Positions 1-7,649 are shown, counted from the stretch's first letter. The stretch is 27,233 nucleotides of DNA from Spirochaetia bacterium (GCA_025997675.1 BNUX01000038.1:1-27233); one strand, 5' to 3'. Made by a program: numbers and translations. Notes: generated by a model not told the origin, from the sequence alone.

Positions 1-575
1 TGGGTAATCTTCGCGGTGAAAACCTCGCCGTGAAATGCCGGCAGCGTTACTGCCGCCGTAAGGCCAATGCGCAGTTGACTCACTTCCCGTTCCGGTATGA
101 GCGCTTCAATTTGCACATCATCCGCCCGGGCAATACTGGTGATAACGCTCCCCGCCTGTACGGTAGAACCAACCGCAAGCGGTACTGCACACAGGATGCC
201 GGAAATCGGGGCGTACACGGAATTTGCCATATACTGGGCGCCGGCGCTGGACGGGTCAACCAGGGCGATAAGATCCCCCTTTAACACCCGTGTTCCCAGC
301 GCGGCTTTTACCGTCACCAGTTTTCCCGCCGTTTCGGACAAAACCGCTACCTGCCCTTCGCTGACGATATCGCCGTTTATTTCGAGGATAGCCTGGAGAG
401 TCCGGTTTTCCGCCGCAGTAACCCGCACCGCAAACACCGGTTCGGTCACCGCCACTGCCTCCATTGTTCCCCCATTGTTTGCGGTATTCCCGCTTTCAGC
501 CAACAGGGAGGGGATAAAAATAAACCCCACCGCGATAAGGGTGCTTATCACCCCAATAAGGACTTTCTTTTTCAT
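1..575 (-). CDS. HlyD-family efflux periplasmic adaptor, hairpin-less BesA-like (partial)
   Basis: The reading frame runs off the left edge, so only the first 191 residues are visible. It begins MKKKVLIGV with a hydrophobic segment at about residues 4-24 (signal or N-terminal anchor). The middle has the two halves of a lipoyl/barrel-sandwich domain: one ends near GDLIALVDPS, the other starts VYAPISGILC. Only about ten residues separate them, so the long alpha-helical hairpin of classical RND adaptors is missing. A hairpin-less adaptor is known in spirochaetes (Borrelia BesA), hence the call. Its family role is to link an inner-membrane RND pump to an outer-membrane TolC-like channel in the periplasm. 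The start has a good AAGGAG at 583-588. The pump and channel genes are not in the window. The family is secure; the substrate is unknown. Confidence 0.8.
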   Translation of the reverse strand, partial: MKKKVLIGVISTLIAVGFIFIPSLLAESGNTANNGGTMEAVAVTEPVFAVRVTAAENRTLQAILEINGDIVSEGQVAVLSETAGKLVTVKAALGTRVLKGDLIALVDPSSAGAQYMANSVYAPISGILCAVPLAVGSTVQAGSVITSIARADDVQIEALIPEREVSQLRIGLTAAVTLPAFHGEVFTAKIT

Positions 576-609
576 ATTGTTTCTCCTTAGTTCAACCATA
601 CGGAGAAAA

Positions 610-637
610 GGTAAATTAGGGGTAAAGAAAGGGTAAA
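610..637 (-). promoter_or_regulatory. Three direct repeats with 11-bp period upstream of the efflux adaptor; possible OmpR/PhoB-type operator
   Basis: On the plus strand GGTAAA occurs at 610-615, 621-626 and 632-637, i.e. TTTACC three times on the gene's strand, each exactly 11 bp apart. One helical turn between direct half-sites is the arrangement bound by OmpR/PhoB-family winged-helix response regulators. The block lies 35-62 bp upstream of the adaptor start, overlapping where a -35 would fall. No good -10/-35 pair is visible, which suits activator-dependent transcription. The regulator itself is not in the window. Confidence 0.45.
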
Positions 638-644
638 CTGTTTA

Positions 645-937
645 TTAAATAGACCGGATCATCAAATCCAGTTCCAATTCCAGGGTCTTAAGCGCATCCT
701 CCAGTTCCCGGACACGCCGATCCCAAAGGCGGTTACAGGTCTCATCAACCACTTCCTTGAATGAGGCGGTGTCCGGAAGGACCGCCGCTTCGCCGCCTTG
801 CATCACCGGTGTATCGCCGGGTCCAGGGTAATCGCCGCTTCGGAAATATCCCGGTCCGGGTTGCCTGCGGTGTCATAGGCCCGGATAAAAGTAACTGCGG
901 CGATAAACGCCAGGAGAATAAACACCAGCTTACGCAT
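645..937 (-). pseudogene. Small exported protein interrupted by a frameshift
   Basis: An ATG at 935-937 with GGGAGG four bases upstream starts MRKLVFILLAFIAAVTF, a clean signal peptide. That frame stops after 44 codons (ending DPAIHR) near 803. One of the other frames continues without a stop to TAA at 645-647 and encodes an acidic, helix-rich tail (ASFKEVVDETCNRLWDRR, then a Leu/Glu-rich stretch ending MIRSI). The total span is 293 nt, two more than a multiple of three, consistent with one indel near 800-830. Joined, it would be a secreted protein of about 97 residues. The second frame has no upstream start with a ribosome site. No family was recognised. It could be a true pseudogene, a sequencing error, or (less likely) programmed frameshifting. 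Confidence 0.5.
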
Positions 938-1004
938 AGAACCTCCCGTTCTGCGAAGGCGCATTCTTCGAACGAAACATCTTTTGAACTAAAATCGCTT
1001 TCAT
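930..1004 (-). CDS. Possible 24-codon ORF between the M23 gene and the broken exported-protein gene
   Basis: ATG at 1002-1004 is preceded by GAGG (overlapping the end of the M23 gene) and reads MKAILVQKMFRSKNAPSQNG..YA before TAA at 930-932. It overlaps the next start codon (935-937) by a few bases, an arrangement typical of translational coupling. It is short and basic with no recognisable domain. It could be a coupling leader or chance. Confidence 0.25.
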   Translation of the reverse strand: MKAILVQKMFRSKNAPSQNGRFYA

Positions 1005-1011
1005 ATTAACC

Positions 1012-2250
1012 TCATCGCGTAAGATATTCAAGGGGGCTCACCGCTTTTCCGTTCTTATAGACCGCAAAATGGAGGTGGGGACCGGTACTGTACCCGGTAC
1101 TGCCCACCGCCCCGATCTTTCCGCCCTGATACACATAGGCGCCCTGTTTCACCGAAACGGCGCTTAAATGGCCATAGAGGGTTTGAAAACCCCGGGAATG
1201 GGAAATGATGATGTAATTACCATAATTCCCATTGTACCCCACCGTGGCGACCCTGCCGTCCATAGCCGCCTTGACGGGGGTTCCCGTAGGGGCCGCCAAA
1301 TCCAGCGCCGCATGGTAGCGCCGGACACCGCTTATGGGATCATTCCGCCAGCCGTAGGGGGAGGTCAGCCGCCCCCGGATGGGGTAGATAAAGAGTTCCC
1401 CCAGGGCAAGCTTGAGGTCCTCCTTAGCCATCCTGGCGCCGGGGATAAAGAGGGACTGCCCGGCGCTGAGGGTATCGCTTTCCAGGTCATTCGCGTCCAG
1501 AATGGCCTCCACCGGGGCGCCCAGGGCGGTGGAAATCCTGGAAATCGTATCACCCCGTTTTACCGTATAGGGTATCCCGTCCATGTTGGGGATCCGTATC
1601 GTCTCCCCTTCCCGGAGCCGCCGGGCATTGGTAATCCCGTTAGAGGCGATGATGGCGTCCATGGAAACCGAATGGTCCAGGGCGATCTTCGATACCGAAT
1701 CTCCCCGGGCAACCCGGTACGTTTCCCATTGGAAGGTTTCCATCAGGTCCAGGGGTATCGGAACATCCGGATCAGGAAGAGCCGCTTCGCTGACAGAGCC
1801 CTGCGCCCCGGAAACGCCCGTTTCCGCATATGCGGCAAGGTTTACCCGCAGGGCAATGCCGGGATCCTCCCCCGGAGACAGGGCCATAACCGGGGTATCC
1901 TGCAGACCTAAGATAAGGGCGGAAAAGACGGCTATCCCCACCAGTACGCACACCGGGATAGATGTTTCCCAGAAGGGTTTTTTCGGCGCTTGTTGTGCCG
2001 GGTCGGCCACCGCCGTGTTCTCTTTCGCCACGCCGCCGTCCTTGAACAGGTGGAACGGGGGAAGCTGGAACGCGGGGAACCTGCCGGGTCCCTGTTTCCG
2101 CCGGGACCGTTTCACCGGCGCAGGGTTCTGTTTAACCCCATCAATATATTTATAGGGTTTATGGGCCGTTCGCGCGCCGGCTTTTGGAAAGGAAATCAGG
2201 GGATGGTTCTGGCGGCGTTGAACGTACTGATCCATAATTATATACTGCAT
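1012..2250 (-). CDS. LysM / M23 metallopeptidase (cell-wall endopeptidase)
   Basis: A 412-residue protein with a charged N-terminal part of about 95 residues, one transmembrane segment (about 97-115, starting SIPVCVLVGIAV), two LysM modules (about 170-218 and 221-268) and a C-terminal M23/LytM peptidase domain. The zinc motifs are intact: HxxxD at H313/D317 and HLH at H392/H394, with the typical GHLS between them. The family cleaves peptidoglycan peptide cross-links; LysM binds glycan. The membrane segment suggests an inner-membrane protein with its enzymatic part in the periplasm. The start is uncertain: ATG at 2250 or at 2235, neither with a clear ribosome site. A TATAAT lies on this strand at 2282-2287 but without a convincing -35. 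It is divergent from the signal peptidase gene. Confidence 0.88.
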   Translation of the reverse strand: MQYIIMDQYVQRRQNHPLISFPKAGARTAHKPYKYIDGVKQNPAPVKRSRRKQGPGRFPAFQLPPFHLFKDGGVAKENTAVADPAQQAPKKPFWETSIPVCVLVGIAVFSALILGLQDTPVMALSPGEDPGIALRVNLAAYAETGVSGAQGSVSEAALPDPDVPIPLDLMETFQWETYRVARGDSVSKIALDHSVSMDAIIASNGITNARRLREGETIRIPNMDGIPYTVKRGDTISRISTALGAPVEAILDANDLESDTLSAGQSLFIPGARMAKEDLKLALGELFIYPIRGRLTSPYGWRNDPISGVRRYHAALDLAAPTGTPVKAAMDGRVATVGYNGNYGNYIIISHSRGFQTLYGHLSAVSVKQGAYVYQGGKIGAVGSTGYSTGPHLHFAVYKNGKAVSPLEYLTR

Positions 2251-2260
2251 GGTACGTTTA

Positions 2261-2289
2261 TCGACACAATTCCGTTGAAGTATTATACT
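2261..2289 (+). promoter_or_regulatory. Promoter for lepB, TCGACA-17-TATACT, predicted leaderless
   Basis: TCGACA at 2261-2266 and TATACT at 2284-2289 are separated by 17 bp. A start point about seven bases past the -10 falls at about 2296, two bases before the ATG at 2298. The bases before that ATG (CTTCAAAGCT) hold no Shine-Dalgarno. The -10 sits inside the 19-bp palindrome listed separately. Confidence 0.5.
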
Positions 2290-2293
2290 TCAA
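2275..2293. promoter_or_regulatory. 19-bp perfect palindrome between divergent envelope genes
   Basis: TTGAAGTAT-T-ATACTTCAA is a perfect inverted repeat around a central T. It covers the predicted lepB -10 on the plus strand and a TATAAT (2282-2287) on the minus strand facing the M23 gene. A repressor dimer bound here could block both directions. It could also be chance symmetry of two AT-rich -10 boxes. Confidence 0.45.
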
Positions 2294-2297
2294 AGCT

Positions 2298-2684
2298 ATG
2301 GATCATCCCGGAAAGGCCGTTTTTTGGGCCTGTGTCGCGGCCCTGTTGATGAAGTTTTTTCTGTTTGACTTTATGATTACCGATGGGCAATCCATGCTGC
2401 CGGCCATAAAACCCGGCGCCGTCCTGGTGGTGATCCGTACCGCCTACGGGTTTCGCCTGCCCTGGTCCCTGACCTACCTCCTGCACTGGTCCAAGCCTAA
2501 GCCCGGTGATGTGGTGGTATTTTTCACCCCCCGTGGGGATAGGGCGGTAAAACGATGCGACGCCATGATCGGGGAGGATGCGTTTTTTGCTCTGGGGGAT
2601 AATAACCGGGAATCCTATGATTCCCGGTTTTACGGTCCCGTTCCGGTGAATCATATTATAGGGAAGGTGTTGGGAATAAAATGA
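2298..2684 (+). CDS. lepB: Signal peptidase I (compact)
   Basis: Membrane serine protease that removes signal peptides from exported proteins. At 128 residues it is far shorter than typical bacterial enzymes, yet the catalytic boxes are present: one hydrophobic segment at about 7-27, the nucleophile in DGQSMLP (S32), the general base in GDRAVKR (K85), and the late box GDNNRESYDSRFYG (100-113). The large beta insertion between boxes is reduced to a minimal core. The stop overlaps the start of the penicillin-binding protein gene by four bases (ATGA), so the two are probably translationally coupled. The start is the first ATG after a good promoter and has no Shine-Dalgarno. Confidence 0.9.
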   Translation: MDHPGKAVFWACVAALLMKFFLFDFMITDGQSMLPAIKPGAVLVVIRTAYGFRLPWSLTYLLHWSKPKPGDVVVFFTPRGDRAVKRCDAMIGEDAFFALGDNNRESYDSRFYGPVPVNHIIGKVLGIK

Positions 2685-4573
2685 TAGACGAACAATCAAA
2701 GCCCCTGCTGGAAAAGGAACGGAGAAAACGGCTCATCATTTTCCTTACCGTTTTTGCCCTCCTCTCCGTCGCCGTCCTGATACGCTACGCCATACTTATG
2801 CTGAGCCCCTCGGATCCCGGGGGGGTCACCGCCCCCCGGCCCTTTGTGGAACGGGGGCCCATCCTGGACCGGAACGGCCGTGTCCTGGCTCTGCAAACCC
2901 GGCTGGGCAATATCACCGTGTGGCGCCCGGACGTTATCGACCGGGAAGTGCTGGGCCGGGACCTGTCCCCGATCCTGGACCTCCCCCCGGTAACAATTGA
3001 GACCCGTATCGCCACCTCCCCCAGTGACTTCCTCTACCTTAAAAAGCAGGTGGAGCAATCCACCGTCCGGGAGGTCGAAAACCTCAAGGCCGAAGGGCGG
3101 CTCCGGGGAGTGGGAATCGAGGCTATCGTGGGCCGTATCTACCCGAAAAAACGGCTGGCCAGCCAGATCATCGGCTTTGTGGGGAATGAAAACAACAACG
3201 GCCTGGCGGGGATAGAATACGCCCTGGAATCCGAGCTCTCCCCCTCGTCGGTAAAGGCTGCGGGAGGGGCGGGGAATCAGGTGTTTCTTACCATTGATGA
3301 AAATGTCCAGAATATTCTGGAGGACATCGGGGAGCGCCTCCGCCAGGAAAACCAGGCCGAGGCGGTGCTCTTCCTTGCAATGGACCCCCGCACCGGGGAT
3401 ATCCTGGGGTCCGCCTCTCTCCCGGATTTTGACCCCAATGATCTTAATTCCTCGGATGAATCCTCCCGGATGGACCGCCCCGCCATCTGGGCCTATGAAC
3501 CGGGTTCGGTCTTTAAGGTGTTTTCCATGGCTGCCCTGCTGGATGCCGGGGCGATCAATGACAACACCGTTTTTGTCTGTAATGGCCGCTATGAACACCT
3601 TACCAACCGGGGGGAACGGGTGGTGATCAACTGCCTCGATGCCCACGGCCCCGTAACGGCCCGGGATATCATCATCAAATCCTGTAACGCCGGGACGGCC
3701 TACGCGGCGGATCAACTGGGGATGGAGGCTTTTTACGAGCTGCTCAAAGACTTCGGCTTCGGCGCCCGGACCGGCGCGGGAAGTCCCGGAGAGTCCGCAG
3801 GGTACCTCCTTCCCCCGGATAGCTGGTCCGCCCGGAGCAAACCGACCATCGCTATGGGTCAGGAAATATCCGTTTCCGCCCTCCAGATGATCCAGGCCGC
3901 CACCGCAGTGGCAAATGACGGAGTCCTGGTCTCCCCCCGGCTCATCTCCCGGATCGTTTCACCCAAGGGGGAAATCATCCGTTCCTATCAAACAGGTCAA
4001 GGCCGACGTATCCTCAATGCGGAAACCGCTCGGGCACTGCGTTCCTACATGGTGGACGTAACCAGTGACATCGGTACCGGCTGGCGGGCCAACATCCGGG
4101 ACCTGTCCCTGGCGGTAAAAACCGGCACCGCCGAAATGATCGACCCAATAACCAAGGCCTATTCCAAAACGGACTTCATCGCCAGTTGTATCGCCCTGCT
4201 CCCCGCCGAAAACCCTTCGCTCATCCTCTATCTGGCAATCGTAAAACCCAAGGGCGAGATCCTGGGGGGTCGCCTCGCCGCCCCCCCCATCCGGGAAGCC
4301 GCGGAAGCCCTGGTTGATTACCTTGGCATCCCCCGGGGCCGGAACCGGCAAGTAAGCCATTCCGGCTCCATAAGCCTGCCCTCGGCTCTCAACCCCGTGG
4401 TGGACACGGTGGTCCCCAACTTCAGCGGCTACTCCAAACGGGAACTCCTTCCCCTGCTCTTTCGGGAGGATCTCCGTATAGAAATCAAAGGTGACGGCTG
4501 GGTCCGCCGCCAAAGCCCTCCGCCGGGGAGCCCCCTTTCCGCAGATACGGTGATCATTCTTGAACTTGAATAG
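2681..4573 (+). CDS. Penicillin-binding protein 2/FtsI-type transpeptidase with C-terminal PASTA domain
   Basis: Class B PBP of 630 residues that cross-links peptidoglycan peptides on the periplasmic face. N-terminal anchor at about 18-40, then the dimerisation/pedestal domain (about 55-200, containing RGPILDRNGRVLA) and the transpeptidase domain. Active-site motifs: SxxK as S276-VF-K279, SxN as S334-C-N336, and K480-T-G. A single PASTA domain occupies about the last 60 residues (VVPNFSGYSKRELL onward). PASTA on a division PBP is usual in Gram-positives and occurs in Spd/FtsI-like proteins, so this is FtsI-like or SpoVD-like; elongation versus division cannot be decided here. It overlaps lepB by 4 nt and the DUF115 gene by 14 nt. 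It contains a C8 run at 4281-4288. Confidence 0.9.
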   Translation: MIDEQSKPLLEKERRKRLIIFLTVFALLSVAVLIRYAILMLSPSDPGGVTAPRPFVERGPILDRNGRVLALQTRLGNITVWRPDVIDREVLGRDLSPILDLPPVTIETRIATSPSDFLYLKKQVEQSTVREVENLKAEGRLRGVGIEAIVGRIYPKKRLASQIIGFVGNENNNGLAGIEYALESELSPSSVKAAGGAGNQVFLTIDENVQNILEDIGERLRQENQAEAVLFLAMDPRTGDILGSASLPDFDPNDLNSSDESSRMDRPAIWAYEPGSVFKVFSMAALLDAGAINDNTVFVCNGRYEHLTNRGERVVINCLDAHGPVTARDIIIKSCNAGTAYAADQLGMEAFYELLKDFGFGARTGAGSPGESAGYLLPPDSWSARSKPTIAMGQEISVSALQMIQAATAVANDGVLVSPRLISRIVSPKGEIIRSYQTGQGRRILNAETARALRSYMVDVTSDIGTGWRANIRDLSLAVKTGTAEMIDPITKAYSKTDFIASCIALLPAENPSLILYLAIVKPKGEILGGRLAAPPIREAAEALVDYLGIPRGRNRQVSHSGSISLPSALNPVVDTVVPNFSGYSKRELLPLLFREDLRIEIKGDGWVRRQSPPPGSPLSADTVIILELE

Positions 4574-6428
4574 TATTTGGGATGCCAATCTCCGCCTTAT
4601 TGAAGCCCAATACCCCGGTTTGGCAGACCTTCTTCTGCACGCGCCGGATGATGGGCTTGGGGAAGCGGATCTCCGCATTGAAAGCGCCGCCACCGGAGAC
4701 CCTACCCTGCGGTTCCGGGGTATCCACGTCCATTCCCCCCGTGACCCGGTCCGGGAAGGCCGGCGGCTGGGCGAAAATCCGGAAGGGGATGGCCCGGTCA
4801 TCGTCCTGGGTTTCGGCCTGGGGTATGCTGCGGAAGCGGCGGCAGCGGCCGCTCCGAACCGGCCCCTTATCGTGGTGGAACGGCATCCCCTCATCCTGAA
4901 AAAAGCCCTGGAAAACCGGGACCTCCGGGCATTTCTTACGGGGGGCAAGGTTCTTTTTGTACTGGGGGGCAGCGGCGAGGCCATCAATGGGGCGCTCCGG
5001 CTCCTGGAAAACCGGGGGGGGACCCTCACCCTGGTTCGGAACCGCGCCCTCTTGCAGGTGGACGAGGAATGGTATGCCGCCGTGGAAGGGCGGATAAAGA
5101 GTTGGTCATCCCGGGAAGAAGTGAATATGGCCACCCTCAAAAGGTTCGGGAAGCGGTGGGTCAGGAACCTGGCGGTGAACCGGTGGGCTATCCGGGATTT
5201 GCCCGGGGTATCCCGCCTGGCGGGATGCCTGGCGCATCTCCGCATCCCGGTACTCCTGGCGGCGGCGGGGCCCTCCCTGGACAGCCTCGCCCCCCTATTG
5301 CCGGCATTGGCGGAGCGTGCGGTGATTGTGGCGGTGGACACCTCCCAACGGTTTCTCCTGGCTCATGGGGTGGACCCGGACTTTACCGTGGTGGTGGACC
5401 CCCAATACTGGAATGCCCGCCACCTGGACCGTGCCCCGGCCCCCAAAACCTGCCTCATCGCCGAATCTGCGGTCTACCCGCCGGTGTTTCGTGAACCCTG
5501 GGCCCGGGCCTTCCTCTGCACCTCCCTGTTTCCCCTGGGTCGCTTCATTGAGGACCGGCTTGAAAGCAAGGGTAGCCTCGGCGCCGGAGGGTCCGTGGCC
5601 ACCACCGCCTGGGACTTCGCCCGTATCCTGGGGGGGGGGAATATCTGGATAGCCGGCCTGGACCTTGCCTTCCCCGGCCTGAAAACCCACTTCCAGGGCG
5701 CCCTCTTTGAAACCCGCTCCCTTTCGGAATCCCGCCGTTTCAACCCCGCCGAAACCTGGTCCGTCCGCGCCCTCCGTGACGGCTATCCCTTCCGGGCCCC
5801 CTCCGCCGGGGGCGGCACGGTACTTACGGATAAACGGCTCTCCCTCTACGCAAGCTGGTTTGAACACCAGGCCCGCCTCTACCCGGAAACCAAAAACCAC
5901 CGCCTTTCCCCGGAAGGACTGGCCATCCCCGGCTTCCCGGTCGGCGCCGTGGAGGTTTTCCTCGCCCTCCCCCCCCGCCGCGCCGAAATAAACCTCCTCC
6001 TGTCGGAAACCTTCGCCCGTATCGACACCGAATTCAATTCCCCGGCGGAACAGGAAACACGGGCCGCCCGGTACAACACCGCCTGGGAAACCCTCTTGCG
6101 GGGGCTGGAAACCCTCAAAACCCTCTCACGCGAATCGGCGGAGCTGGCGGAAAAAGCCCTCCCCAAGGATCAGGACCGGCTCCTTGCGCGGCTGGAGACG
6201 GTGAACCGCCGTATCCGGGAAAGCGAAGTAAAGGACGTGGCGGGCTTCCTCTTTCCCCCCATAGCGGAACTGGAAACGGACATCCACACCACCGACCCCT
6301 ACACACGATACCGGGAACTATCGGCAAAACTCTACCGTTCCCTGGCTGAAACTACGGAATACCACCTCAACATCCTAAATGTTTTAGCCGATACATACAG
6401 TACCGGGGTCATCAAACGCCTCACGTAA
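4560..6428 (+). CDS. Maf/DUF115-family protein (6-hydroxymethylpterin diphosphokinase MptE-like)
   Basis: A 622-residue cytoplasmic-looking protein without signal or membrane segments. A Rossmann-like N-terminal part (VIVLGFGLGYAAEA, about 80-95) is followed by the DUF115 core: LLAAAGPSLDSLAPLL (about 231-246), VIVAVDTSQRFLL, DPDFTVVVDPQYWN (about 275-288) and IWIAGLDLAFPG (about 362-373). The family includes Maf proteins needed for flagellin glycosylation in Campylobacter and Helicobacter and the archaeal MptE kinase; a role with nonulosonic-acid glycans of spirochaete flagella or surface is inference. The start is TTG at 4560, overlapping the PBP end by 14 nt; no ATG lies nearby in frame. 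Homopolymers: G8 at 5014-5021, G10 at 5630-5639, C8 at 5969-5976. It closes the lepB-PBP operon. Confidence 0.8.
   Translation: MNLNSIWDANLRLIEAQYPGLADLLLHAPDDGLGEADLRIESAATGDPTLRFRGIHVHSPRDPVREGRRLGENPEGDGPVIVLGFGLGYAAEAAAAAAPNRPLIVVERHPLILKKALENRDLRAFLTGGKVLFVLGGSGEAINGALRLLENRGGTLTLVRNRALLQVDEEWYAAVEGRIKSWSSREEVNMATLKRFGKRWVRNLAVNRWAIRDLPGVSRLAGCLAHLRIPVLLAAAGPSLDSLAPLLPALAERAVIVAVDTSQRFLLAHGVDPDFTVVVDPQYWNARHLDRAPAPKTCLIAESAVYPPVFREPWARAFLCTSLFPLGRFIEDRLESKGSLGAGGSVATTAWDFARILGGGNIWIAGLDLAFPGLKTHFQGALFETRSLSESRRFNPAETWSVRALRDGYPFRAPSAGGGTVLTDKRLSLYASWFEHQARLYPETKNHRLSPEGLAIPGFPVGAVEVFLALPPRRAEINLLLSETFARIDTEFNSPAEQETRAARYNTAWETLLRGLETLKTLSRESAELAEKALPKDQDRLLARLETVNRRIRESEVKDVAGFLFPPIAELETDIHTTDPYTRYRELSAKLYRSLAETTEYHLNILNVLADTYSTGVIKRLT
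5630..5639 (+). repeat. G10 homopolymer inside the Maf-like gene
   Basis: Ten consecutive G at 5630-5639 encode the end of Leu357 and Gly358-360. In this copy the frame is open (ON). It is the longest G/C homopolymer noticed in the window. Slippage by one base would truncate the protein soon after residue 360. Poly-G tracts in maf genes of Campylobacter jejuni and in Treponema pallidum genes are known phase-variable sites. Confidence 0.85.
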
Positions 6429-6479
6429 AGACGGTGCGCATGGGGCTTGTCCCCGACGTCCAGGCGCACCGTCTTTTTT
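6427..6479 (+). terminator. Rho-independent terminator after the lepB-PBP-DUF115 operon
   Basis: AAAGACGGTGCGC (6427-6439) pairs perfectly with GCGCACCGTCTTT (6464-6476), a 13-bp stem overlapping the stop codon, with GGGG/CCCC able to pair inside the loop, followed by a T run ending at 6479. Confidence 0.9.
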
Positions 6480-6497
6480 ATTAAAAACAAATAGGGT

Positions 6498-7649
6498 ATG
6501 TTTATGGGTATGACGGATTATACGGTTGAAGACCTGGTCCCGGAACAATTTTTCTCCAAGCCATTGTATCTGGATCAACACTTTGTTATCGCCGCACCGG
6601 AAACGGCCGTCAGCGCCGCGATGAAAGAGACCCTCCTGGAGTGGGGGTTCCAGACCCTTCAAAGTGATGGGGAGCCCAAGGAGGAACATTCTCCGGAAGG
6701 AGCAGACCAGGGGGGGCCCACCGCCGAAGTGGAGTCGACAGACTCCCTGGAAAGCCTTGAAAGTGAACGCCTCAAGAAGGCCGAAGCGCTGTACCTGAGT
6801 TTTCAGCGCTTTGTGGAAACCCTTTTTGGCGAAATGGCTGCCTTTATCTCCCCTAATTTTAATAGAATGGCAGATAGGGTAAGGGGGCTCTGCGATATCA
6901 TCAGAAAGGATCGCCGGTACCTGCTGCGGGTCATGGAGATTACCGAACCGTCGACAAACTACCTCATATCCCATACGGTAAAAACCACCATCCTGGCCAT
7001 CATCATCGGTTCCTACTTGAAATTGGCCAACCACCGCCTCATTGAGCTGGGGGTTGCCGCCGTACTCCACGAAACGGGAATGCTCTCCCTCTCCCCGGAA
7101 ATATACACAGGCACCGGCGCCCTGAGTTCGGAGGATCAAAAGGCCATCCTTTCCCATCCGATACTGGGGTACAAGCTCCTCAAGTCCTTTGACATGCCCC
7201 TGACCATAAGCGTCACCGCCCTGGAACACCATGAACGGGAAAATGGCGAAGGCTACCCCCGGCGGCTCACCGGGGATAAGATCGCCTTCTACTCCAAGAT
7301 CGTCGCCGTGGCCTGTTCCTACGAAGCCCAAACCAGCAAACGGCCCTATAAAATGACCAAGGACGGGTTTGAGGGGATGGTGGATATGTTGAAGAATGAG
7401 GGGAAGAAATACGACGATACGGTTATCCGGGCCCTGGTTTTTTCCCTTTCCATCTACCCCATCGGCCTCCGGGTCCTCCTTTCCGACGGCAGGAAGGGCC
7501 AGGTGGTGGATGTAAACCCGGAAGCTCCCCGGTATCCCCTGGTTCAGCCCCTGGGGGCTGCGGCCGCCGATGGGAAGATCACTATCCTGAAGACATCTCA
7601 AAAGGGCCTCCATATCGTCCGGCCCCTGGGAAAGGATGAACTGGGATGA
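6498..7649 (+). CDS. HD-GYP domain protein with degenerate metal site
   Basis: 383 residues. An N-terminal region of about 95 residues contains an acidic low-complexity stretch (about 56-90); then comes an HD-GYP domain (about 155-340) and a short C-terminal beta-rich part. Conserved elements: H159, H220, HHERENGEGYP (244-254) and RPYK (282-285). The expected HD pair is H191-E192 (HETGM rather than HDIGK), and the Asp of the usual VADxYDA motif is Cys273 (VACSYEA). HD-GYP enzymes hydrolyse cyclic di-GMP using a di- or tri-iron site; with these changes the protein may be a c-di-GMP sensor or have altered metal use (inference). Three closely spaced ATGs (6498, 6504, 6510) leave the exact start open. 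The stop overlaps the next gene by ATGA. Confidence 0.85.
   Translation: MFMGMTDYTVEDLVPEQFFSKPLYLDQHFVIAAPETAVSAAMKETLLEWGFQTLQSDGEPKEEHSPEGADQGGPTAEVESTDSLESLESERLKKAEALYLSFQRFVETLFGEMAAFISPNFNRMADRVRGLCDIIRKDRRYLLRVMEITEPSTNYLISHTVKTTILAIIIGSYLKLANHRLIELGVAAVLHETGMLSLSPEIYTGTGALSSEDQKAILSHPILGYKLLKSFDMPLTISVTALEHHERENGEGYPRRLTGDKIAFYSKIVAVACSYEAQTSKRPYKMTKDGFEGMVDMLKNEGKKYDDTVIRALVFSLSIYPIGLRVLLSDGRKGQVVDVNPEAPRYPLVQPLGAAAADGKITILKTSQKGLHIVRPLGKDELG

Noticed and set aside
97..636. Plus-strand frame over the adaptor gene
   Set aside because: Antisense of a gene with a clear signal segment, lipoyl halves and ribosome site.
3959..5341. Long minus-strand frame across the PBP/DUF115 junction
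   Set aside because: Shadow of two well-supported plus-strand genes; Arg/Ser-rich composition typical of antisense frames in GC-rich DNA.
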